A stretch of 25,288 nt of DNA, from positions 1-25,288 of the IMG/VR virus record IMGVR_UViG_3300028027_000221. One strand, given 5' to 3'. The position numbers and the translations under genes were made by a program. Below are positions 1 to 8,822 of the stretch, one piece after another. Positions within the stretch are counted from its first letter, which is position 1; every line of letters starts with the position of its first letter. Below the pieces are notes generated by a model. The model saw only the letters and a program-made list of their open reading frames with translations, searched no databases and was not told where the DNA came from. Source of the DNA: a virus.

Positions 1-30
1 CAAAAAAAGGGGAAGTAAAAACCTCCCCTT
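1..30 (-). terminator. Intrinsic terminator ending the late operon
   Basis: Read on the minus strand, a 7-bp stem AAGGGGA/TCCCCTT (positions 24-30 and 7-13) with a 10-nt loop is followed directly by a run of T (positions 8-2). This is the usual Rho-independent form. It starts 23 nt after the stop codon of the 174-aa structural gene and marks the likely 3' end of the virion gene operon. Confidence 0.8.
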
Positions 31-52
31 AATTTTATTTAACATAATAATT

Positions 53-577
53 TTACACTAATAAAGCAGCCGCAATAACAGAACTTACCTTAGGGCAATT
101 CTTTTTTTCCTTACCTGCAAATGTTAACGTAACTCCGTTCATGTCTTCAAATTTTTGGCCTGATGTACGTTCAAAATTGAATTTAACACCATTATCTAAA
201 CCTAACACTTCTAAACTACCATCATTTAAAGTAGCAATCAAACAAAGTCTATCCTTAGATAAGTCTTCTAATTGTTGAATCATAGTTGACGTATTACCTG
301 CTAATTTAATGTTTCCTGTTATCTCAAAACCACTCGAAGCATTCTCTCTTGTACCGATTGATTTAACTGAAAAATCAGACATTTCAACATCAACAGTGAT
401 TGTATAGAACAATTTTAAACCTACGTTTGCCATTGCAGTTAACGAACCATCCGTACGAGAGTATGTATAATTAGCTGCTCCTGTTGCTTCATCTCTTAAA
501 GAACCAATATACCAAGTAGCTACACCACCAACGGAGTCACAATTTAGAGTATTGAATCCACTTAAAATCTCACACAT
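53..577 (-). CDS. Probable tail tube (major tail) protein
   Basis: The protein has 174 residues, is beta-rich, and has no signal peptide or membrane segment. It starts with a segment containing CDSVGGVATWYIGSL and ends with a DMNGVTLTFAGKE segment. I recall this layout (an early CDSxVGGV-like motif and a late NGxTLTFxGKE-like motif) from tail tube-like structural proteins of Bacteroidota phages, but I could not run a profile search. It follows the major capsid gene, separated by a hairpin, and a strong terminator comes after it, as expected for an abundant virion protein. It could instead be another abundant structural protein such as a head decoration protein. Confidence 0.5.
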   Translation of the reverse strand: MCEILSGFNTLNCDSVGGVATWYIGSLRDEATGAANYTYSRTDGSLTAMANVGLKLFYTITVDVEMSDFSVKSIGTRENASSGFEITGNIKLAGNTSTMIQQLEDLSKDRLCLIATLNDGSLEVLGLDNGVKFNFERTSGQKFEDMNGVTLTFAGKEKKNCPKVSSVIAAALLV

Positions 578-594
578 ATATATAAAGTTTTATA

Positions 595-616
595 AAGGGA
601 GTTTTTACGCTCCCTT
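595..616 (-). terminator. Hairpin between capsid and tube genes, possible leaky terminator
   Basis: AAGGGAG and CTCCCTT form a perfect 7-bp stem with an 8-nt loop. On the minus strand the stem is followed by TTATAAAACTTTAT, a broken T tract. This suggests a weak terminator or an mRNA-stabilising 3' end between the major capsid gene and the next structural gene. The same stem arms recur in the late leader near 13387-13422. Confidence 0.55.
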
Positions 617-626
617 CAATTAATAA

Positions 627-1595
627 TTATGCTTTTTTCAATCTTACGAAATACTGAGGAAATACGTATTGTACACCTAATCTGAAAGAAGTATCAACTT
701 TTAACTTCTCATTATATGCATCGTACTTAATATCAAAATTCTCATCATCTCTTGAATCAGTACCTAAAAATACTAATGAAGTAGGAACCGCAAAAATATC
801 ACCTTTACCATCTAATGCAGGCAAAGTAACAACTTCTACATTTGTTTGTGGTAACAAGAAACGAATAGCACCACCTTCAGAAGTGTAAGTGATTCGGTCA
901 TATGCATTTGCTGTATTCCATTGTGAAATGATTGCTAAAGCCTCAGTACGTCCTGTGAATAATTGAACCTCAACTTGGTTGTCAAAGATTTCAGCCGGTA
1001 TCTTAGTGAAAACCTCGTAAGCTGCTGAATAAGCATTTGAAGTTGTCAAAGAAGCGTAAGTTGCTGTTGTTTTCAATACTGCTGAATCTGCTTCTAACAA
1101 TTTTTTTAACCCATCAAAGTGAACAAGTTCAGCATCTAAAGATGTAGTATCACCCAACCAAACGATACGCTCAGCTTTCTTTTGAAGTTGCTTAGTTAAG
1201 TAAGCCATTAAGATAGTTTCCAAAGGTGCCGGTAATTGTCCGTCTTGGTTTTTCATCCCTAAAGCGTTTAATACTTGAGTCATTTTAGTATTTAAAGACT
1301 CGTTGCAGAATTCAACACCCATGTAAAGTGGTTTAGTTGTTAACACTTTTTCAGTGAAAACTACAGAACCATCAGGCGAAGGAGCACACGCTGCTTTTGC
1401 TTGTAAAGATACTGAAGAAGAAAGTAATGCAATCTCTCTTGAACCTTTTACACCTTCTTCTAACATCAATTTTTCTAAGAAAGTAGATGTACCTACTAAA
1501 TCTGCTGTGATGTTTGGAAGTGTGTTGTCTTTCCATGCCGCAAGTCCTGATACGTCATATCCGAATTTGTCTTTCAATGTTTTGTCTAATCTCAT
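627..1595 (-). CDS. Major capsid protein
   Basis: The protein has 322 residues, a usual size for an HK97-fold capsid protein, with no signal peptide or membrane helix. The N-terminal third is mostly helical, followed by a mixed alpha/beta body and a beta-rich C-terminus ending in RLGVQYVFPQYFVRLKKA, an ending common in phage capsid proteins. It is placed directly after a prohead protease and a scaffold-like protein, the standard protease-scaffold-capsid order. Only 2 nt separate it from the scaffold gene and a hairpin follows it, consistent with high expression. The assignment rests mainly on this context and overall character. A cysteine-containing segment near residue 70 (KAACAPSPDG) has no obvious role. 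Confidence 0.75.
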   Translation of the reverse strand: MRLDKTLKDKFGYDVSGLAAWKDNTLPNITADLVGTSTFLEKLMLEEGVKGSREIALLSSSVSLQAKAACAPSPDGSVVFTEKVLTTKPLYMGVEFCNESLNTKMTQVLNALGMKNQDGQLPAPLETILMAYLTKQLQKKAERIVWLGDTTSLDAELVHFDGLKKLLEADSAVLKTTATYASLTTSNAYSAAYEVFTKIPAEIFDNQVEVQLFTGRTEALAIISQWNTANAYDRITYTSEGGAIRFLLPQTNVEVVTLPALDGKGDIFAVPTSLVFLGTDSRDDENFDIKYDAYNEKLKVDTSFRLGVQYVFPQYFVRLKKA

Positions 1596-1597
1596 AA

Positions 1598-2083
1598 TTA
1601 TTTGTTTTTTACTTGGTTTAAAATTTCTGAAACACTCATTGTTTCTTTTACTTCTACTTTTTTACGTTCGTCTTTGAATTTAGACTCTTTTACGTTTGCT
1701 AACTCGTTGAATTTATCCTCTAATGCTTTGAATCTTGCATCAATATCATTAATGATTTTTTCAGTCATAGATGAAAACTCAACCTTAGACATCATCTCTT
1801 CTGCCATTGGTTCTTCTTCTACTGCAACATCTTCAATTGCTGTTACAACTCCGTTTACGTCAACGTTTACGATTTTAATTCCTTCCAATTCAACTTGGTA
1901 TTGACCTTCTGGTGCTGGTATTTGATTACCTTCTGCATCCAAAACAAATACTGCCGAACCTTCTGCTAAATCGCCATCGTACTGCATAACCACCCCGTCA
2001 ATAGTAGTAATTTCTGCAAACGTTACTTTAACCTCTTCATCCTTTTTAAAGAAGTCAAAGATTGATTTCATAGGTTTACTCAT
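1598..2083 (-). CDS. Putative capsid scaffolding protein
   Basis: The protein has 161 residues in two parts. Residues about 18-85 form a small beta-rich domain (ATEG-like turns, IPAPEGQYQVELEG, DVNGVVTAIEDV). It is followed by a very acidic stretch (VAVEEEPMAEEMM) and a charged, predicted coiled coil from about residue 100 to the end. Acidic, coiled-coil proteins between the prohead protease and capsid gene are typically scaffolds that guide shell assembly and are then cleaved or expelled. It overlaps the protease gene by 8 nt and ends 2 nt before the capsid gene. The beta domain preceding the coiled coil recalls similar arrangements in other Bacteroidota phages. A capsid-associated accessory protein is the alternative. 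Confidence 0.6.
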   Translation of the reverse strand: MSKPMKSIFDFFKKDEEVKVTFAEITTIDGVVMQYDGDLAEGSAVFVLDAEGNQIPAPEGQYQVELEGIKIVNVDVNGVVTAIEDVAVEEEPMAEEMMSKVEFSSMTEKIINDIDARFKALEDKFNELANVKESKFKDERKKVEVKETMSVSEILNQVKNK

Positions 2084-2612
2084 TTATCTTTTTTTTTAAG
2101 TTAATTACTTTGTTATCAAAATATCCCTCAACGCTAAACCCTCCAAACATTCCTTTTTTAACAGCACTCCAAATTGTAGGATTTTCAATCTTATAAGAAG
2201 CTATCCAAGTACCGATTTGTAAGTTTTGATTTCTAAATTGTAAAGGAAGTTGTTTAGTGTCGCTAATAATGTAAGATGAAACCATATTAACACCACTTAA
2301 CGTGCGGTTGCTATCATGTTCAACGTTTACGTTGTTCTCAAACTTATTAGCGTGGAATTTAGATCTAATCTTTTTGATTGTTTCCGCTTTGAATAATACG
2401 AACCTCTCAGGATTGCTTCGGTAAATTGGTGTGTTTGCTGAAATCATTACCCCCGTAACAATTCTTTTTTCCTCGTTAAAATGATATTTGATTGTGTTCT
2501 CTTTATTAAACGCAAAATATGGCTTTCCATGTGCTGGACGTAGCACGAAAGCGTTAAAATCAACTCCTGTATCTTGACTTTCGTCAACTGTTAATTCGTA
2601 AAATGGTAGCAT
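2076..2612 (-). CDS. XkdF-like prohead serine protease
   Basis: The protein has 178 residues and matches the pattern of the XkdF/Peptidase_S78_2 family of phage head maturation proteases. Visible family features are GVMISANTPIYR near residue 55, an ETIKKI segment (normally F-x-x-E-T-I), the NVNVEHD segment carrying the likely catalytic His, and GGFSVEGYF near residue 155 carrying the likely nucleophilic Ser. These enzymes cleave the scaffold and capsid N-termini during prohead maturation. Its position directly upstream of the scaffold and capsid genes agrees with this role. It starts 38 nt after the tape measure stop codon is passed on the genome map, and is one of the best-supported assignments in the late block. 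Confidence 0.85.
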   Translation of the reverse strand: MLPFYELTVDESQDTGVDFNAFVLRPAHGKPYFAFNKENTIKYHFNEEKRIVTGVMISANTPIYRSNPERFVLFKAETIKKIRSKFHANKFENNVNVEHDSNRTLSGVNMVSSYIISDTKQLPLQFRNQNLQIGTWIASYKIENPTIWSAVKKGMFGGFSVEGYFDNKVINLKKKINE

Positions 2613-2650
2613 TTAAAGAACTTTGTTAATTAAAGATAATAATTATTATG

Positions 2651-4732
2651 TTAAATAGTACTTATTGCTTGTACTTTTTTTGTTTTGTCTTGCATTTTGG
2701 TAATATCACTATCAACTACGACAACTTTATAAGTACTTTGTGCTTGCACTTGTTGTTGTGGTGTGGATATTCCTGTACCTGCAATTCCCATATTTGCGTT
2801 TGCTCCTCCGCCAGTTGTTGGTGCTGAAACAGAAACCCCACTACCTAAAATAGACTTAACACGTGCCATGCTTGCAAATATCTTTGCAGTTCCTGTCGCT
2901 AATTGAATATAAGGTGCTAGAGGATTGATTTTATTAGCTGGATTTGCTGGGCTAAATGAAATAGCTGTTAAGCCACTTATTGCTGTTGCTGTGTCTATTG
3001 CGACCTGTGTGATAGCGAAAGCCTTTTGAATTGCCGAACCTTGTTTAGCCAAGCCTGCTAATTCCCCAAAGATTGAACCAACCGCTGTAATTAATTGCTG
3101 TTTACTTTCTTTTAAAGCTAAATCGATTTGTAATTGACGTTCCTTGCTTTCGTCTGCTATGCCTACTAAATTAGCTTCGTGTTGTGCTGTTATTTTCTCA
3201 CGTTCACCATTTGTTAAAGTGGTGTTAGCCATTTGTTGTGCGAAGTCCAAATTCTCTAATTCAATACGTTTTTGTTGTTTCAAATTAAAATCTTCCTCTG
3301 CTCTAATCAAATCAGCTTCAATTTTTGATTTAGCATCTAAATTTTCCCTATCTCTTTTTTCTTTTGTCGTTTGTTCTGCTAAAGCCTTTTCTTCAATTCC
3401 TTGTTGAATCTTTAATTGCTTTTCAAGTTCTGCAAATTCTTTCTTTTTACCATATTGCAAAGTGATTTCTTCAAGTTCTCTTTTATGCTTTTCTTTTAAA
3501 GCGACAAGTTCCCTTGTATCTGTATCTTCAATATTAGCAATAGTTAAATCTGTTATTCTACGCTCTAATGCTTTTTGTTCTTCAATGGCTTTTAGTTTTT
3601 CTTCTTTAACTTTTTGGTTGGTTTCTTTTGTTTTCTTTATTTGCTCCTCACTTGCCTTTGTACGTTGTTCTTTACTATTAGCATAGAACTCGGTGTCTAA
3701 TACTTGCATAGATAGTTTTAAACCGCTTATTTCATCATGTGTTGCTCTCGCTTGTTCACGTTCTTTTTTACTTAATAAATCGTAAGAGTTGTATCGAACC
3801 TGTGCGTTGAATAATTGCTTATCTAATACCGCACGTTCTAATTTGTATAGTTCAGCATCGCTAACACCTTTCGCTTTGCTTAGTGCTAATTCCTTTTCTA
3901 AGTCATTTAAACCGCCTTTTTTAGCATTACGTTTTCTTTCGCTTGCATCTATTACTTGGTTTAATACACTCAATCCTTTTTCTTCTGCTGCATTTTGTTT
4001 TTCTATTGCTTCAGTTGTTTTATCCGTTGAACTACCAAACAATCCCATCGCTTCCGCTGCCATTCCTAATGCTACAACAATCAAACCTATTCCAGACGTT
4101 GCTAAAGCTATTCTAAAGCCTTTCATCGCACCTGTAGAAGTACCAACTACGAACGCATATACTTTTTGTAGCGTTGTCATTGTACCTGTCGCACTTGCGT
4201 TGGCTAATTCTGCTGTGGTTAACGAGGCGAAAGCTCCTAATACTTTACCTTTAATCGAGTTTGCAAGTTCTAAACTATCATTACGTAACTCTTTCATTGC
4301 ACTAATACCTTGTGTTAAGGCAATTGCACCTTGAACTTTAAGCATCTGTTTTTCGATTTCCTCACTATTCTTACCAAACAACGCTTGTGCTCCTGTAACC
4401 ACTGAGAAAGCTCCTGCAATTCCTTCGGCTGTTCTTTGAAATTTACCTCCAAACTTCTCAGGGTCTGCGTCATTAATAGCATCGGCAACCCCTCTTAATT
4501 GTTCTTTAATTTTACCTGCTCTACTTGCTACTTGTTCAAATTCTTTACTCGCTGGGTCTAATCCTTGAAGCTGAATAGTAAGTTGTCTAAGTTCTTTTTT
4601 TAGGTTCACGAAACTTCCGCTTGTTTTCTTAGCCTCTTTATCTACACCCTCAATAGCATCACCTACGCTATTAACCTTATTAACGCTATCTCCTGTATCA
4701 ACTCCTACTTTAAATATTATTTCTTCTGCCAT
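2651..4732 (-). CDS. Tail tape measure protein
   Basis: This 693-residue protein begins with a short charged segment and a long helical region (about 30-130) typical of flavobacterial tape measure proteins (VDKEAKKTSGSFVNLKKELR, then SKEFEQVASRAGKIKEQLRG). A hydrophobic helix lies near residues 208-232 (IALATSGIGLIVVALGM), a long Glu/Lys-rich coiled coil at about 240-545, and further Ala/Gly/hydrophobic segments at about 550-620. Tape measures set tail length inside the tube and may cross the host membrane during injection. With about 0.15 nm per residue, a tail near 100 nm would be expected, which is inference. It is the second-longest late gene. It starts one base beyond the fibre gene's stop codon. 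Unusually, it is far from the tail assembly chaperone. Confidence 0.88.
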   Translation of the reverse strand: MAEEIIFKVGVDTGDSVNKVNSVGDAIEGVDKEAKKTSGSFVNLKKELRQLTIQLQGLDPASKEFEQVASRAGKIKEQLRGVADAINDADPEKFGGKFQRTAEGIAGAFSVVTGAQALFGKNSEEIEKQMLKVQGAIALTQGISAMKELRNDSLELANSIKGKVLGAFASLTTAELANASATGTMTTLQKVYAFVVGTSTGAMKGFRIALATSGIGLIVVALGMAAEAMGLFGSSTDKTTEAIEKQNAAEEKGLSVLNQVIDASERKRNAKKGGLNDLEKELALSKAKGVSDAELYKLERAVLDKQLFNAQVRYNSYDLLSKKEREQARATHDEISGLKLSMQVLDTEFYANSKEQRTKASEEQIKKTKETNQKVKEEKLKAIEEQKALERRITDLTIANIEDTDTRELVALKEKHKRELEEITLQYGKKKEFAELEKQLKIQQGIEEKALAEQTTKEKRDRENLDAKSKIEADLIRAEEDFNLKQQKRIELENLDFAQQMANTTLTNGEREKITAQHEANLVGIADESKERQLQIDLALKESKQQLITAVGSIFGELAGLAKQGSAIQKAFAITQVAIDTATAISGLTAISFSPANPANKINPLAPYIQLATGTAKIFASMARVKSILGSGVSVSAPTTGGGANANMGIAGTGISTPQQQVQAQSTYKVVVVDSDITKMQDKTKKVQAISTI

Positions 4733-4733
4733 C

Positions 4734-6077
4734 TTACTTTATTTCTGTAATTACTAAATTCATATCTGTAACAGTTACATTAACAGCGCTTGAAGTGTTA
4801 GATACGTGAAGCTCTATGTAGTCGTTTTGAGAGTGAGAGACAACACAAGCTAAATGTACATTTTCAGCACGCCCCGAAGCGTTTGCCGTAGCTTTTGTTT
4901 TACTTGGTGTTCTTACGGCAGTTAATTTACTATCATAAAAACCAAACTCACACACATCACCATTACCGGAGGTAAACGAAAGTGAACATTGTATTAAGTA
5001 CTTACGACTAATTGTAGCATCGTTTGTAAGTCTATTATTTGCGTGTATATATTTAGCATTGTCAGAACTTGCCGTAGTTGTACCTAATGCTTTGTAAAAT
5101 GTATTTATAGCCCCTACAACTGTTGCAGTTGCGTTACCGTGCATGTACATCTGCCCATTTACCGCTGTATTATCTATACCTACGCAATTAATGAATAATG
5201 ATTTATTAGATGTTTGGTCAACCCCTGTTATATAAGTGCCACCACCTGCAAAGTTTACAGTATCTAAAATATATCTTTCATTACCAATTGTAGCACTTGC
5301 GCTTACATTTAAAGACGTTTCACCACTCGACGTAACAAATGAACTATATATAATTCTAAACCTACGTGTAACGTTACAAGTTGAAGCTATTGTAATAGCC
5401 GTTGTTGAGGCGTAGTTATCAAATAAACATTGCGTAAATCCAATAGTTCCTATCGTTCCGTCCAAAGTCATACCACCACTATTCAAAAACGCTGAATCTT
5501 GCATAATGAAGTTTGTATAATCTTTGATTGTGCCTATTGTTTGACAATCTTTGAAGTTCACACCAAACCAATCTAATGCTGTCGTTGTTCCATCCCCATC
5601 TAAATTCAATGCTGTGCCGTGTGTTATTGATATATTACGAATAGGCAAAGAATAAACAGAAGTAATTAATGCCGTTCCACTGCTTAACCCTGTAGATTTA
5701 AGAAAGCAATTTTCAGACGAGCCACCGATTAAGGTAGTGTTTTGACCACATACAAGCCTATCCCCTAATAAATCAACTGTAGTAGTTATAAAGTAAGTAA
5801 CATTATCCTCTAATGTGATTACATTCGCTACTGCTGTAGGAAAGTCTGCTTTTGAAGAAACAAATACAAGGTTATTATCCGTTCCACTTGTTGTCGCAAC
5901 GCTATTAATCCCACTTGCTGAACGTGTGTATAGTATTCCTGTAGTCGTGTTTAGGTAAAATTCACCCTCGTAAATATCAGTTGCTAACCAGCTTCCATCT
6001 CTATGGTCTGAACTTGTTGGAATAGTGGGAGTTCCACTACCTTTTTTTATTATTATTCTTGCCGTTAAATCACTCAT
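4734..6077 (-). CDS. Tail fibre or tailspike-like protein, beta-helix
   Basis: The protein has 447 residues, rich in Thr, Ser, Gly and Asn. Residues about 30-55 include GEFYLNTTTGILYTR, a motif often found near the N-terminus of phage fibre proteins. Residues about 70-320 show repeated short strands with polar turns (for example TIKDYTNFIMQDSAFLNSGG and TIGTIGFTQCLFDNYAS), consistent with a right-handed parallel beta helix. The C-terminal 120 residues look like a separate beta-sandwich domain that could bind the receptor. No catalytic residues for polysaccharide cleavage can be identified by eye. It overlaps the Lcl-type gene by 8 nt, and together they form the adhesion part of the tail. Confidence 0.7.
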   Translation of the reverse strand: MSDLTARIIIKKGSGTPTIPTSSDHRDGSWLATDIYEGEFYLNTTTGILYTRSASGINSVATTSGTDNNLVFVSSKADFPTAVANVITLEDNVTYFITTTVDLLGDRLVCGQNTTLIGGSSENCFLKSTGLSSGTALITSVYSLPIRNISITHGTALNLDGDGTTTALDWFGVNFKDCQTIGTIKDYTNFIMQDSAFLNSGGMTLDGTIGTIGFTQCLFDNYASTTAITIASTCNVTRRFRIIYSSFVTSSGETSLNVSASATIGNERYILDTVNFAGGGTYITGVDQTSNKSLFINCVGIDNTAVNGQMYMHGNATATVVGAINTFYKALGTTTASSDNAKYIHANNRLTNDATISRKYLIQCSLSFTSGNGDVCEFGFYDSKLTAVRTPSKTKATANASGRAENVHLACVVSHSQNDYIELHVSNTSSAVNVTVTDMNLVITEIK

Positions 6078-6639
6078 TTATTATAATTTTAGAATTCTTA
6101 CTTGTTCCATTTATTCCCCCTATCAATTTATAAACATCTTCATCTTCATTATTTACACCACCACTAATAATAGGTGCGTTTTTTGACGCGTCACTCATTC
6201 TATTTACTACAATAGTGTTATTAATGGCTTCTTTTCTCGTAGGTATAGATAGGTAACTAACATTCTTATTTGCACTTATACGAAGTCCTGTGGTTGTATT
6301 GAAAGCGTAAGCATTGTTTAAGTCTATTTCTGTTGATGACCAATATATATCGGTTGTACCTATTGAGCCACCACCCAAAGCAAACATATCTTCTAACTCC
6401 TCAATACTTGGTAAATACCAATCTGTAAAACCTCCGTAAGTTGACGAAGCGTTAAGACTTGCAGCATACGTTCCAGCCCCTTGTAAGTCTACTATGTTTT
6501 CCGTGTTATACTCACCTGTTGAACTATCAATTGCACCTGTTAAAATATAGCTACCATTGTACCACGTTGAAGCATACCAAAAGATACTCCATATCTGTAA
6601 CGTGTAATCATCCGTTGACTTTATGTTAATAGTTGCCAT
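6070..6639 (-). CDS. Lcl/DUF1566-type C-type-lectin-like virion protein
   Basis: The protein has 189 residues. Residues 69-85 (GGFTDWYLPSIEELEDM) and 99-114 (YWSSTE, then AYAFN) match the Lcl C-terminal/DUF1566 pattern, normally G-x-SDWRLPT-x-x-EL, then YWSST and an aromatic-rich strand. This domain belongs to the C-type-lectin-like group of folds, used in adhesion and in variable receptor-binding proteins. The gene sits between the large tail-tip gene and the fibre gene (1 nt and 8 nt overlaps), so a role in host recognition is likely. The C-terminal 60 residues (NNEDEDVYKLIGGINGT) may attach it to the fibre or baseplate. No signal peptide is present. Confidence 0.7.
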   Translation of the reverse strand: MATINIKSTDDYTLQIWSIFWYASTWYNGSYILTGAIDSSTGEYNTENIVDLQGAGTYAASLNASSTYGGFTDWYLPSIEELEDMFALGGGSIGTTDIYWSSTEIDLNNAYAFNTTTGLRISANKNVSYLSIPTRKEAINNTIVVNRMSDASKNAPIISGGVNNEDEDVYKLIGGINGTSKNSKIIINE

Positions 6640-8822
6640 TATCTAAGATATTTTAGTAGTTCAACTTCCGTACTTTCAAACGCATCACTATCGAAGTCCT
6701 TAATTAAGTTCAAACGATATAACACACCATCTATTTTTTTAAGTGTTGAGAAGTCTAAGGAGTAAATATCTTTGCTTTTTAATTGCATATATAAATTTAC
6801 TAACTTAGAATCAATTGAGGTCAACTCATTAACAAATTTTTCGTGATATTTTGTAAATAGATTGATACTTGGATAGGCTTGAATACCATCGAATGTATAT
6901 GAACGTGAACTAAAATGAATATCAAACTCCGGTGTAATATAACTATTTTCGTTTTTAAACCTAAAATGGTGAATAAAAGGATAGGTATATTTTAAATCTT
7001 TTGTAGTATCGTTATTGTTAGCTATGTACATATCACCACGCCTAACTCCGTTATAATACATAATCATACCTTTACCCTTATAAGGCTTCACAACTCCATT
7101 TTGTTGCTCTATAACTCTAATAACTCGAAGCTCTGAATTCTCAATTTTAATAGGTACATATTGCGAAAATGGTAACACCCACTCTCTATCCCCTGTTTGC
7201 CACGTGTCAACGTGTAAATCGTAACGTCCATACGCTTGACCTGTTATATTCTTGTATTGCGTATTGAAATAGTCCTTTTCCTCATTGTATCTGAACACAT
7301 AGTTACTACCTTCTACAAATGCATTTGATTGTATCTTTATATCTTTTTTATCGTCAATCTTATCAGTCCAATCTTCTGCTAAACTTTCATCTTGGTAAAA
7401 ATCTTGAAGCGTGCCTATTGTAATTACGTTCTCTATTGGATCACTAACGTACAAGTAAAACATATTCATTATACCTGTAAGAAATTCCGAACATTTAATA
7501 TCTGGAATAAAATTGCTTAGTCTAATCGGTGAATTATCACCTGTAGCACCATCCAAAGACGTGATGTCAAAATCAATCGCTGTCCATTCGTAAACTATAT
7601 CATTTGCCGCTCTTGGATTTGACTCAGCATAAAATGAAAGTTCTAATTTTAAAACATCATTAATAGCAACATTTCTTAAATCAACAATTTCATCAAAGGT
7701 AACATTTTGATAGGCAGTTGTTATATAACGTCTTTCCTGTTTAAATAAAACACGTGTGTTATTATTATAAATAGCAATATTGAAATCACTATGACCACCA
7801 TCAACAGAAGTCATTTTAACTTTTAACGTGCCTTGAAACCTAACCTTGTAATTACCTGTTGAACGTATTGTTATTTGACCAACAGAATTAATTGTATTTA
7901 TATCTTGAATGACTGATGTTTGGTTGTATATACCACTCGAAGCTAATAGGTTAATAGTGTCAATGTACTCTTTTCTGCTTCCTGTTGCGTTTATACTCAT
8001 TTTCTTAGTAACATTGTCCGTGTTACCGATAGTTTGCATTCTTAATTTAGCAATATCCGTATCGTTTAGCTTAGTCTTTTCACCACCACCGAAGCCATAT
8101 ATTAGCTTATTAAAGTTAGTAGAAGCAAATACACCGCTCGTTAAGTCAATCGTATAGCTTGTGTCTTCTAAAGCGTAATCAAATATCTTCTCAACACACT
8201 CTTTTACATAAACAAAAGGTGCTAAATCACCTGTTTTATAAGTGATGAAGTTATCTTTTGGATAGCCATAATCAATAACAGGGTAAACATAACCAAAGCC
8301 CTTAGGTTGGTAACCTCTTTTATCTGCTCCGAAGTTCTTAGTAACAACGTTATTCTTTATAATAGACTCAGTCCAACTATTTACAACGTTTGTACGTGTT
8401 AAATTATGCGTGTATTCCGACCAATCAAGTTCGCTCAACTTCTTATCTTTTAACTTAGCGAAATAATCAACGGTATCACTATACAAAGTACAATCAAAAG
8501 AGTACATTCCATTGTTAATCGTAACCTCGTTTAATTTGAATTTACCACTGAATACAAGTAAGCCATCTTTAAAATACTTGCAATTTTGTTTCTCGTTCGG
8601 TCTGAATGAAATAGTAGTACTTTCTTCTAAATTCATAGGCAAAGCATAGGCACTCACGAAGTAATTTAAGTTATTTTGCGTACCCTCTAAGGCAATAGAT
8701 TTACTAAACGACCTCCTACGTTTCTGTGGCTCTTTAATGTCCGCAATCGCAAAATTCAAAGGTACTGCAACACTACTACTCAAATCGAGTTCAAAGTCAT
8801 TAACAATTAATTGAGCATTCAT
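6639..8822 (-). CDS. Large tail-tip/baseplate hub protein (Tal-like)
   Basis: The protein has 727 residues. The N-terminus (about 5-60) holds a beta domain with KEPQKRRRSFSKSIALEGT, a motif I associate with tail-tip proteins of Bacteroidota siphophages, where it precedes gp27-like hub domains. The body is beta-rich with many aromatic residues and no membrane segment. Position after a distal-tail-like gene and before the receptor-binding genes agrees with a tail-associated hub that closes the tube and carries the adhesion device. No lysozyme or peptidase motif is visible. It overlaps both neighbours (4 nt with the upstream gene, 1 nt with the downstream gene). The family name is inferred from position and general character. 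Confidence 0.6.
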   Translation of the reverse strand: MNAQLIVNDFELDLSSSVAVPLNFAIADIKEPQKRRRSFSKSIALEGTQNNLNYFVSAYALPMNLEESTTISFRPNEKQNCKYFKDGLLVFSGKFKLNEVTINNGMYSFDCTLYSDTVDYFAKLKDKKLSELDWSEYTHNLTRTNVVNSWTESIIKNNVVTKNFGADKRGYQPKGFGYVYPVIDYGYPKDNFITYKTGDLAPFVYVKECVEKIFDYALEDTSYTIDLTSGVFASTNFNKLIYGFGGGEKTKLNDTDIAKLRMQTIGNTDNVTKKMSINATGSRKEYIDTINLLASSGIYNQTSVIQDINTINSVGQITIRSTGNYKVRFQGTLKVKMTSVDGGHSDFNIAIYNNNTRVLFKQERRYITTAYQNVTFDEIVDLRNVAINDVLKLELSFYAESNPRAANDIVYEWTAIDFDITSLDGATGDNSPIRLSNFIPDIKCSEFLTGIMNMFYLYVSDPIENVITIGTLQDFYQDESLAEDWTDKIDDKKDIKIQSNAFVEGSNYVFRYNEEKDYFNTQYKNITGQAYGRYDLHVDTWQTGDREWVLPFSQYVPIKIENSELRVIRVIEQQNGVVKPYKGKGMIMYYNGVRRGDMYIANNNDTTKDLKYTYPFIHHFRFKNENSYITPEFDIHFSSRSYTFDGIQAYPSINLFTKYHEKFVNELTSIDSKLVNLYMQLKSKDIYSLDFSTLKKIDGVLYRLNLIKDFDSDAFESTEVELLKYLR

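Noticed and set aside
1354-1904. Plus-strand frames opposite the capsid and scaffold genes
   Set aside because: Composition is that of antisense translation of AT-rich genes, and the minus-strand genes are packed and well supported.
3144-4334. Long plus-strand frames opposite the tape measure gene
   Set aside because: They are Ser/Leu/Phe-rich antisense products of the Glu/Lys/Ala coiled-coil coding sequence. The minus-strand protein has clear tape measure features.
4734-6639. A diversity-generating retroelement acting on the lectin-like or fibre gene
   Set aside because: No reverse transcriptase, template repeat or adjacent accessory gene is found in the window. Only the fold type hints at it.
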